Below the pieces are notes generated by a model. That model was not told where the DNA came from. It saw only the letters and a program-made list of their open reading frames with translations, and searched no databases. DNA of 12,310 bases from Oceanihabitans gracilariae (GTDB taxonomy: Bacteria; Bacteroidota; Bacteroidia; Flavobacteriales; Flavobacteriaceae). Location of the stretch: the NCBI RefSeq assembly GCF_042684485.1, contig NZ_JBHULM010000013.1, positions 1 to 12,310 on the forward strand, written 5' to 3'. The translations under genes and the position numbers were made by a program. Below, piece by piece: positions 1-6,019 of the stretch; position 1 is the first letter of the stretch, and every line of letters begins with the position of its first letter.

Positions 1-3
1 TAC

Positions 4-127
4 AACGGTTTTGTATATGATACGTTGCGTGTGTAAGCAACTAATTTAGCAAATAAAAACCGAATAGAATATTCCGCAGGAATATTCGTAAATAGGCTAG
101 AACCAGCAATGGATTATATACTTTGTT
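4..127 (+). repeat. Structured cassette-boundary repeat R1 (attC-like)
   Basis: This is the first of ten related repeats and runs from AAC (4-6) to GTT (125-127). The outer arms GTATATGATACGTTGC and GCAATGGATTATATAC pair over 16 positions with one A/G mismatch. The central hairpin is GAATATTCC-GCA-GGAATATTC (67-87), a perfect 9-bp stem. R1 and R10 form a subtype sharing the spacer GGTTTT after AAC and the same outer arms. R1 is unusual in having TTT rather than GGT before the closing GTT. Its left flank belongs to a cassette outside the window. Confidence 0.93.
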
Positions 128-917
128 AGCTGTAGTTTTTTAATGTCCTTTTGGTATGATTTTTACCTTTACTTTCATTTCCTTTGAATCATCATTCAAG
201 TCATTTTCAATTCCACGAGGGTTGATTATATAACCTTCTGGGTCATAAACAAAACAGTACAAAACTTTACAATCAGGATGAGATTTGTATTTAGCTATGT
301 CAATTATTAATTGCTCTCCTAATTGTTTAGATTTTAAACTGCTTCTTGTTTTTTTAATCTCAATAACAATTTGTTCTTTTTTAAGTAGAAAATCAGACCT
401 TGTTGAGCCTCCAGCATAACTTGGATTCCATTCTTCTGCTCGAACGTCATCGTAATAAATTCTTAATAATGAGTGGAATAAATCTTGAGTGTCATATTCA
501 TCTTTAATGTCTAAAGTTTCTCTTTCATTATATCTTTGTCGCAATTGTTTAGCAACTAAATGAAATCTGTCCATTATTGTTTCAAGTAAAAAGATATCGT
601 TTTTATCATTCGTTTTGATATTCTCTTTAATTTTCTGTTTTTTTGAACGCCAAGGAAAGTCTTTTCCACAATGTTTGCATATATCAGGAACTGGTGTAAT
701 TCCTCCAGAAAGGTCTATTACATTTTCTAATTTGTAATCACCTTGTATGTCGTTACCACAATTTGGACAAGTCTTAAATGTTTTCGCACCACAAGTTGTG
801 CAAAATTCTTTATTAAATGATGGACTACTATAATAAGAATCATTTACTCCGTGTCCATTTTCGCATACTAAATATGCATCGTATTTTCCCATATTTTTTG
901 TTCAAATTACAGCTAAC
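125..917 (-). other. Cassette 1: gene unit bounded by matched terminal inverted repeats
   Basis: The left end GTTAGCTGTA (125-134) and right end TACAGCTAAC (908-917) are exact reverse complements over 10 bp. Position 11 is G on the left and T on the right, a G.T wobble, after which pairing continues briefly. The unit contains a single minus-strand gene. That this is a unit of mobility is inferred; the paired ends are observed. Confidence 0.85.
140..892 (-). CDS. Zinc-ribbon protein with C-terminal DpnII/MboI-like PD-(D/E)XK nuclease domain
   Basis: This 250-residue protein has two parts. The N-terminus (about 1-80) is a multi-zinc-ribbon module resembling DUF2321: CENGH at 10-14, then C31xxC34, C42xxC45 and C72xxC75. 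The C-terminus (about 130-250) resembles the restriction-endonuclease family named for DpnII/MboI. It has a conserved EEWNPSYAGG stretch at 153-162, then D167 and the E178-I-K180 pair expected of a PD-(D/E)XK active site, then FVYDPEG at 214-220. The intact catalytic residues suggest a DNA- or RNA-cleaving enzyme, with the ribbons perhaps recognising the target. There is no adjacent methyltransferase, so classical restriction-modification is unlikely. It is the only gene of cassette 1. The ATG lies 15 nt inside the cassette inverted repeat, and the preceding AACAAAAAAT is A-rich as in Bacteroidota leaders. The family assignments are from recalled motifs and were not searched. Confidence 0.85.
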   Translation of the reverse strand: MGKYDAYLVCENGHGVNDSYYSSPSFNKEFCTTCGAKTFKTCPNCGNDIQGDYKLENVIDLSGGITPVPDICKHCGKDFPWRSKKQKIKENIKTNDKNDIFLLETIMDRFHLVAKQLRQRYNERETLDIKDEYDTQDLFHSLLRIYYDDVRAEEWNPSYAGGSTRSDFLLKKEQIVIEIKKTRSSLKSKQLGEQLIIDIAKYKSHPDCKVLYCFVYDPEGYIINPRGIENDLNDDSKEMKVKVKIIPKGH

Positions 918-1040
918 GTGTTTGTATATGGTTTGTTGCGTGGTTTAAGCAACTAATTTAGTAAATAATTACCGACTAATAAAGTTTGCGAGAACTTTCG
1001 TAAGTAGGCTAGAAGCCAGCAATAAATTATATACGGTGTT
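915..1040 (+). repeat. Structured cassette-boundary repeat R2 (attC-like)
   Basis: This copy belongs to the commonest subtype (R2, R5, R6, R9). AAC is at 915-917 and GTT at 1038-1040. The left arm 924-939 (GTATATGGTTTGTTGC) pairs over all 16 positions with the right arm 1019-1034 (GCAATAAATTATATAC) using three G.T wobbles. The spacers are GTGTTT on the left and GGT on the right, so the stem is asymmetric. The central hairpin AAAGTTT-GCGA-GAACTTT is at 981-998. Confidence 0.95.
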
Positions 1041-1052
1041 GTGCAATCGGGC

Positions 1053-1718
1053 TTATTCTTTCAGTAGTTTTTCAATTAATTTATATATGTGTGTGCCTAA
1101 TTTTTTTGGATATGGTTCATTTGTGTTATCCAAATCTTTAGCTCTTTCAATTGCTGTTTTAGTTAATGGTAAAAATATTCCTGGATTAGGTTTTTTATTA
1201 TAACCTCGCCCTTGTAAATCGCCAAGAACAACATCAATATGGTTTTTCTTTCTACTTTTAGATGCATTTTCTAAAAGTTCATTCGCTTCTTCTTTACTAT
1301 ATTCTGTAATATCCTTTAGATGCATTACTAGCCAAATTTCAAAACAAGGATTACTCATAGCTAAGTAGAAGTTGTTTTCTTTCTTGCAATCAGCTACTAA
1401 TTTGTCAAAGTTTATTTTATGTATAGTTTCCCAATGGTCTCTATCTATAATTAGCCAAAATTCATCTGTTTTTTTAAATTGATAATCTAATTTAGCTTTT
1501 TTGAGTAATTTTTTAACACTCAAGGGATCTGTTCCAGAGTTTTCTTCTTTTTTTAACGGTACAATTTCAATTAAACCTGAATCATTGAAAAATACAGACT
1601 CTCGAAAGTCATTAAAATATTTCTTTTCACTTACAGTACCTTCGTAAGATAAAACGAATAACTTTTCAGCATCCAAGAAACCTCCTTTTCTAATTAATGG
1701 TATTGGTTCTCTTGGCAT
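1053..1718 (-). CDS. rloB: RloB-like TOPRIM-type protein (effector of an RloAB pair)
   Basis: This 221-residue protein is of normal length for the RloB family. The N-terminal strand-turn VLSYEGTVSEKKYF (22-35) carries the TOPRIM-like glutamate E26. D92-R-D94 is the acidic DxD motif, and SNPCFEIWLVMHL (122-134) is the family signature. The TOPRIM-like fold and its acidic residues suggest metal-dependent nucleic-acid cleavage. It is the second gene of an operon: the ATG lies only 2 nt past the stop of the upstream ATPase gene, so translation is probably coupled and the two proteins probably act together. Related ATPase+TOPRIM pairs (AbiL, PARIS) act in phage defence, where the ATPase senses infection and the partner is the effector. 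A defensive role here is inferred from that analogy. Confidence 0.88.
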   Translation of the reverse strand: MPREPIPLIRKGGFLDAEKLFVLSYEGTVSEKKYFNDFRESVFFNDSGLIEIVPLKKEENSGTDPLSVKKLLKKAKLDYQFKKTDEFWLIIDRDHWETIHKINFDKLVADCKKENNFYLAMSNPCFEIWLVMHLKDITEYSKEEANELLENASKSRKKNHIDVVLGDLQGRGYNKKPNPGIFLPLTKTAIERAKDLDNTNEPYPKKLGTHIYKLIEKLLKE

Positions 1719-1720
1719 AC

Positions 1721-3097
1721 TTAATTAAATTGAGGTATAACTGTTAAATTCTCTCTGTTTCCAAACTTAGGGACACCTTTGTATCTTCCTAAAAGATAGT
1801 CTCGTCTAACTTCTTTATCAAATCGAATGCTGTAATCTTCTAAAGAATGTAATCTACTTGCTCCCATTTTATCTTTGACAACAAACCAAATCTCATCTTT
1901 ACGTAGTAATTTTTGAGTCAAAAGTGTTGATTCGTGACTTGCAACAATAAACTGACTGTTCACATTTTTGCACTTAGATAGAAAGAAGTCAAATAAGTCG
2001 TATATCAAATTAGGATGCAGGCTTCTTTCCATTTCGTCAATTACGAAGACGTTATCTCCTTTGAAAAAATCAATTATTAGTGGTATTAAATCCATTATTC
2101 TTCTAGTGCCATCTGATTCATCTCTTAAATCAAATAGTTCGTAACCACCACCATTAATTTTATGTTTTGTTTTCAAAAGTTGAGCCCTTAATGTTCTGTC
2201 TTTTAGTATAGAAATAACATAGTATTTGTCATCTTGTATATTAGAAATAAATGCATTAGTCTTTTCTGATTTATCTCCCAACAAATCATTCTCGATATCT
2301 TTTAAGATTTCACTTGGAATATCAATTTTCTCAATATCTACCTCTTTGAATTCTATTCCATCAATACCTGTATCAAAATAGCCAAGCATTTCAGTAAATA
2401 CTTTGTTTAAATCGGTGTCTTCTAGTAGTTCAAACTTTTTACCTACATTTTTAGAATTTGGATAAATAACTGTTAATGCATTTTGAAACCAATCTATAAC
2501 ATTTATTAGGTCGTCAATATTTGAAACATTTTCCTTAACTTTTCTTGTTCTTATTTCGGATAAAAAAAGTTGATTTTTTTGAGTTCCTTTTGCGGTGAAT
2601 TCTAAAAATTGTTTTTCGTCGTTTTTTTTATTTTTGCTAAGAATTGTATCTAGGATAAATTCCTTTGACCTATTTATATCTCTTGTGAAAATCTCTTTTT
2701 CAGATTTTTTAGATATTTCATAAAGCCACTCTTCTATTATTTCTTTAGAATTAAAAACAAATCCATAAGCGTAATTTTTGTTCTTGTGTTGAATTTCGTA
2801 CTCAATTCTAGAGTTTTGATTTAATAGTTTTTTGTCTAGTTTGAAGCTACTATATTTTATAGGTTGTTCTGCTTTATTACCTTTAAGAATAAGTTCTTTT
2901 CCGAATTCAATAGCTTTGATTAAATTGGATTTCCCAGATGCATTAGCTCCATAAACTACAGCTGTTTTAAGAGCTGAAGTTCCTTTTATTGATTTGGATT
3001 TATGATGTGATTTTAAAGTTCCTCTTCCTGGAATAAGAGAAAACACTTCTCGGTCTTTGAATGACAGAAAATTCTCAACTGTAAATCTGATTAGCAT
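1721..3097 (-). CDS. rloA: RloA-like AAA/ABC-type ATPase (sensor of an RloAB pair)
   Basis: This 458-residue ABC-class ATPase of the AAA_15/AAA_21 type starts with the typical MLIRFTVENFLSFKD. The Walker A is GANASGKS (50-57), the signature-like DESDGTRR is at 326-333, the Walker B is FVIDE (351-355) followed by RSLHP, and the switch histidine is H388 in VASHES. The C-terminal RRDYLLGRYKGVP (431-443) is typical of RloA/AriA-like proteins. The middle region (about 120-310) is charged and variable, as in coiled-coil or sensor insertions. All catalytic motifs are intact. It is the first gene of cassette 2, just upstream of rloB with a 2-nt gap. A possible promoter lies about 20 nt upstream. It is probably an anti-phage ATPase controlling the RloB effector, by analogy with AbiL and PARIS. 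Confidence 0.9.
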   Translation of the reverse strand: MLIRFTVENFLSFKDREVFSLIPGRGTLKSHHKSKSIKGTSALKTAVVYGANASGKSNLIKAIEFGKELILKGNKAEQPIKYSSFKLDKKLLNQNSRIEYEIQHKNKNYAYGFVFNSKEIIEEWLYEISKKSEKEIFTRDINRSKEFILDTILSKNKKNDEKQFLEFTAKGTQKNQLFLSEIRTRKVKENVSNIDDLINVIDWFQNALTVIYPNSKNVGKKFELLEDTDLNKVFTEMLGYFDTGIDGIEFKEVDIEKIDIPSEILKDIENDLLGDKSEKTNAFISNIQDDKYYVISILKDRTLRAQLLKTKHKINGGGYELFDLRDESDGTRRIMDLIPLIIDFFKGDNVFVIDEMERSLHPNLIYDLFDFFLSKCKNVNSQFIVASHESTLLTQKLLRKDEIWFVVKDKMGASRLHSLEDYSIRFDKEVRRDYLLGRYKGVPKFGNRENLTVIPQFN

Positions 3098-3117
3098 AAT
3101 TGTATTTAAATTTTATG

Positions 3118-3125
3118 CAAATGTA
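3118..3125 (-). promoter_or_regulatory. Possible Bacteroidota -7 promoter element for rloA-rloB
   Basis: On the minus strand this reads TACATTTG, a perfect match to the Bacteroidota TAnnTTTG -7 consensus, ending 20 nt before the rloA ATG. I see no TTG at the expected distance upstream, so it is only half supported. It lies between the R3 repeat and the gene, in a 100-nt leader that is longer than in most other cassettes. If real, this cassette carries its own promoter. Confidence 0.3.
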
Positions 3126-3197
3126 GTGAAAAAATCACATTTCGGTTGATTTGTCGTGTGTAATGTTGTTTTGTAGCGTTTTTTTCGCCTGTTGCAC

Positions 3198-3322
3198 AAC
3201 GTTGTTGTATAAGCTTTGTTGCGTTGTTTAAGCAAGTAATTTAGTAAATAAAACACGAACGGCGAAATTCCGGAGGAATTTCCCAAGTGAGCCAAAACCA
3301 GCAATAAAGTTTATACGGTGTT
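3198..3322 (+). repeat. Structured cassette-boundary repeat R3 (attC-like)
   Basis: R3 has AAC at 3198-3200 and GTT at 3320-3322. The left arm 3207-3222 (GTATAAGCTTTGTTGC) pairs fully with the right arm 3301-3316 (GCAATAAAGTTTATAC). Relative to R2, position 6 has changed T-A to A-T and position 8 G.T to C-G, so both arms changed together. The left spacer is GTTGTT. The central hairpin is GAAATTCC-GGA-GGAATTTC. Confidence 0.94.
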
Positions 3323-5119
3323 AGCAATAGTATTTTTGTCTATTCTCACTCATTTTCAATAAATTTCACAGCTCTCTCAATATATATATTAGAATTATAC
3401 ATTGATGCACTTTCTTTAATATAATAATCAATATTTAAGCCTTTTCTTTGAACACCTTTTCCGTTTGGATAAAAAGCTCCTATACCAGTAAAATAAAATT
3501 CTTGTTTGTCTGGTAATATTGCAGAAGTAATATTCATTACTGCACCCATTGTTTGCTCTCCTATTGTAATGCAATTAGGTGCTTGTTGTATTGCCATTCC
3601 AAAAAATTCTGCCATACTCCCCGTTTGTCTATTTACAAGTAAGACTATTTTTCCTTTATAATAATTGGAGTTTTTCTTTCCAACTTTAAAAGGATTAGAA
3701 ACAATTTTTAGAGGAGCTTCAGCATTATATTCTCCTAATGAAGGATTCCCTTTTAACGGAAGTAAAACTTTTATAAATTCCTTCTTTTCAGGGTATAAAA
3801 GTTTAGAAAAATCTTTTATACTAAGATTTCTAGGGTAATTCCTTAAATCTAATATAATTCCATCATCGTCTTTATTTTCTTTAAAAATTTTAGACAACTC
3901 TTTTGAAGAAATATTACCTAAATTTATATATGTTATTTTAGAATTAATTTTTCTCCAATTAGAGTTTTCTTTTTTTGTCAAACGTTCAACATTTTCTGCC
4001 TTAAACGATCTATATAATTTTATTGTTTTATCTTTTAATTCACCTTTCCTTGTAAGAATTTGAATTTGTAAAGAATCTATGTTACTTTTTAGTATAAATC
4101 TATTTAATCGTTCTCTTAAATAAGTTTCGTTAGAAACTGAAATTAAATTAGAAAACTTACTGTTGATATAATCGGTTATACTTAAATTGTTTATACCGAC
4201 AATTAAATCTCCTAAGTTAATATTGTCTTTTTGGGTTAGTTTTTTATTATAAATAGCGGTAACCAATATTGTGTCATTAATTATCTTTGCTTCAAAAGGA
4301 GGCGAATGATTAAATAAAGACTTGTAAATAAACATAGATGTTTGATATGAATGAGAATCATTTAGTTTTGAAAACATATTTAATTTAGCAATTTCGTAGT
4401 CCGAAATAGTTTTGGCGTTTAAAAAAGAATATGTCAATTCTTCTAATACATCAATCCAACTTGTATCAGTTAAATATTTATTTACGTCCCAATATTGAAT
4501 GATATTCCAAAAACTATATAGTTCTAATAATCGATGACTCTTTAATAACGGGTCAAAATCAGCAATTCCTTTTTCATTGCTAAATTCAACCATCTTATTT
4601 AGCTTATTTGAAGATGCATAATAGTTTCCAATATTATTATTGTTTTTTAATTGAATTAGTTCTTTTCTTAATTCTGAACTAAATGCTGTTTTTTCTATCC
4701 AATTATAATTTTGGTTTTTTCTAAAAATTTTTTCTGAATTAATATTAATTGAATTATTACTAAATGTTGTTGTAGGTTTATTAAACTTTTTAACAAAAGT
4801 TAGCATTTCATTATTTAATTTTTCTTGTTCGTCTATTTTTTCAATCTCATTGACAAGGTTTATTAATTCCAAATTCCAATTAAATAATCCTTGACTTATA
4901 TCTGGATGATGGTATTTTAATAATCCCCCAATTAAACCAACTTGTTTGTGCTTTTCAGTTTGTGTAATTTTTGTTTGTGCATTAGCAGAAAATGTAAATA
5001 ATAATAACAGATATAATAATTTGTTCATAGTAAACTAAGTTTTATCTAGACGAAAATAATTCTAAAAATATAACCTTTTGGATTCTTGTAGTTAATTCTT
5101 AGTTAATATTATTGCTAAC
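3320..5119 (-). other. Cassette 3: gene unit bounded by matched terminal inverted repeats
   Basis: GTTAGCAATA (3320-3329) and TATTGCTAAC (5110-5119) are exact 10-bp reverse complements. Then comes the G.T wobble 3330/5109, then four more pairs (TATT/AATA). The only gene is an S41 peptidase. Confidence 0.87.
3346..5028 (-). CDS. Secreted S41-family (tricorn/C-terminal-processing-like) serine peptidase
   Basis: This 560-residue protein has a clear signal peptide (MNKLLYLLLLFTFSANAQ, 1-18), so it is exported. The catalytic domain is C-terminal. LNDSHSY (222-228) supplies the histidine H226 expected in tricorn-like S41 enzymes. ILDLRN (392-397) is the usual core strand. VLLVNRQTGSMAEFF (462-476) contains the nucleophile S471. 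GEQTMGAV (490-497) has Ala where Ser/Lys-dyad S41 enzymes have Lys, which fits the tricorn-type mechanism rather than the CtpA type. Residues 245-340 may be a divergent PDZ-like region, and the N-terminal 20-220 is family-specific. It is alone in cassette 3. Its leader is 88 nt and contains TATATTTT on the minus strand (5065-5072), a weak -7-like match without a visible -33 TTG. No defence link is evident; a cell-envelope or nutrient role is possible. Confidence 0.87.
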   Translation of the reverse strand: MNKLLYLLLLFTFSANAQTKITQTEKHKQVGLIGGLLKYHHPDISQGLFNWNLELINLVNEIEKIDEQEKLNNEMLTFVKKFNKPTTTFSNNSININSEKIFRKNQNYNWIEKTAFSSELRKELIQLKNNNNIGNYYASSNKLNKMVEFSNEKGIADFDPLLKSHRLLELYSFWNIIQYWDVNKYLTDTSWIDVLEELTYSFLNAKTISDYEIAKLNMFSKLNDSHSYQTSMFIYKSLFNHSPPFEAKIINDTILVTAIYNKKLTQKDNINLGDLIVGINNLSITDYINSKFSNLISVSNETYLRERLNRFILKSNIDSLQIQILTRKGELKDKTIKLYRSFKAENVERLTKKENSNWRKINSKITYINLGNISSKELSKIFKENKDDDGIILDLRNYPRNLSIKDFSKLLYPEKKEFIKVLLPLKGNPSLGEYNAEAPLKIVSNPFKVGKKNSNYYKGKIVLLVNRQTGSMAEFFGMAIQQAPNCITIGEQTMGAVMNITSAILPDKQEFYFTGIGAFYPNGKGVQRKGLNIDYYIKESASMYNSNIYIERAVKFIENE

Positions 5120-5242
5120 GTGTTTGTGTATGGTTAGTTGCGTGGTTAAGCAACTAATTTAGCAAAAATGAACCGAACGAGAGGAAATTCCGCAGGAATT
5201 TCCACGTAGGCAAGTCACAAGCAATTAATTATACACGGTGTT
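5117..5242 (+). repeat. Structured cassette-boundary repeat R4 (attC-like)
   Basis: AAC is at 5117-5119 and GTT at 5240-5242. The arms GTGTATGGTTAGTTGC and GCAATTAATTATACAC pair at all 16 positions. Compared with R2, position 3 changed A-T to G-C and position 11 T-A to A-T, both compensated in the other arm. The central stem GGAAATTCC-GCA-GGAATTTCC (5183-5203) is 9 bp and perfect. R4 is nearly identical to R7, with about four differences in 126 bp. Confidence 0.95.
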
Positions 5243-5896
5243 AGGCACTGTGTTTTTTTAATTTTTTCTTATAATGTCATCTCCGTTATTGTAAATTCCA
5301 TCTTTTCCAGCAGAAATCAGCGTGTAATTTACAGAGTCAATTAATTGATATTTATATGGATTTTTCCAGCCATCTGCTTTCCAACTTCCCCAAATAGGTT
5401 TACGTCTAACAAATGATTCGTAATTTTCTGGAAAAACTCCATAATGATTTTTATAAAGACTTAATTCAGTCGATATTTTATTCATTTCTTCTTTAGTTCT
5501 GTCTTCATTAACGTATTCATTGGTTATAAATTCAGCACTTTTAAAAAGTCCAGTTGTCAAAAGAGTTAGAGTTAAAGGAAATAAAACAACTACAATTAGT
5601 AAGCTAAATGCAAGATATCTAGTTGCTGATTTTTTTCCATCACGTTTTTCAATCTTATCAAAAATATCAAAAAGTGCCCAAATCATAATAATTATGTGAG
5701 GAAACCATAAAGGGATTAAATCCAAGAGGTCTATATTAAAAATAAGATAGGTTGAAACTATATCTACTAATAAAATAATTCCACCTTTTTTAAAGTCCTT
5801 AAGAATAAACTGTCCCGCTCCAGGTAAAAAGAAAGAAATAATAAAAGGAAATAGGTTTTTCATTTTACGTTAATTTTGGTTTACATTGTGCCTAAC
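5240..5896 (-). other. Cassette 4: gene unit bounded by matched terminal inverted repeats
   Basis: GTTAGGCAC (5240-5248) matches GTGCCTAAC (5888-5896) over 9 bp. Position 10 is a T/T mismatch, then the usual G.T wobble (5250/5886) and further pairs follow. GTTAGGC fits the integron GTTRRRY consensus. Confidence 0.83.
5258..5863 (-). CDS. Membrane protein with C-terminal GspG-like (T2SSG) domain
   Basis: This 201-residue protein opens with a hydrophobic hairpin containing FLPGAGQFILKDFKKGG (12-28), the turn typical of small TM2-like or DUF5683-like membrane domains. Further hydrophobic stretches run at about 28-46, 52-68 and 83-105. The region 125-201 reads like the soluble C-terminus of a GspG-type major pseudopilin: GWKNPYKYQL (165-174), YTLISAGKDG (180-189) and NNGDDI (192-197), the last two resembling its calcium-binding loop. 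There is no prepilin peptidase site or N-terminal pilin helix, so it is not a pilin itself. The fused domain probably faces the periplasm. It is the only gene of cassette 4, with no secretion genes nearby. The function is unknown; the domain calls rest on recalled motifs. Confidence 0.75.
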   Translation of the reverse strand: MKNLFPFIISFFLPGAGQFILKDFKKGGIILLVDIVSTYLIFNIDLLDLIPLWFPHIIIMIWALFDIFDKIEKRDGKKSATRYLAFSLLIVVVLFPLTLTLLTTGLFKSAEFITNEYVNEDRTKEEMNKISTELSLYKNHYGVFPENYESFVRRKPIWGSWKADGWKNPYKYQLIDSVNYTLISAGKDGIYNNGDDIIRKN

Positions 5897-6019
5897 GTGT
5901 TTGTATATGGTTTGTTGCGTGTTTCAAGCAACTAATTTAGTAAATAATTACCGACCAAGAAAGTCCGCGAGGACTTTCGTAAGTAGGCTAGAACCAAGCA
6001 ATAAATTATATACGGTGTT
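5894..6019 (+). repeat. Structured cassette-boundary repeat R5 (attC-like)
   Basis: AAC is at 5894-5896 and GTT at 6017-6019. The outer arms are identical to R2. The central hairpin GAAAGTCC-GCGA-GGACTTTC (5959-5978) has a perfect 8-bp stem and a GNRA-type loop. R5, R6 and R9 differ mainly in the TTTAA-type linker after the left arm and in the few bases before the right arm. Confidence 0.95.

Larger units (their letters stand above)
1038..3200 (-). other. Cassette 2: two-gene unit bounded by matched terminal inverted repeats
   Basis: The left end GTTGTGCAA (1038-1046) matches the right end TTGCACAAC (3192-3200) over 9 bp. The next pair, T1047 with G3191, is a wobble. The two genes inside form an rloA-rloB operon, so a whole two-component system sits in one unit. 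Confidence 0.85.

Noticed and set aside
915..1040. Repeats as insertion sequences or MITEs that landed between genes
   Set aside because: Bases flanking a given repeat are not direct repeats of each other, as target duplications would be. The matching sequences are inverted and belong to the two ends of the gene unit, not of the repeat.
3113..3304. 63-codon minus-strand open frame overlapping R3
   Set aside because: It runs through the structured repeat, has no protein-like composition and no family resemblance. It is a chance open frame in repeat sequence.
5959..5978. Central hairpin as a rho-independent terminator
   Set aside because: No T-run follows on either strand, and the hairpin is an internal part of a larger conserved fold.
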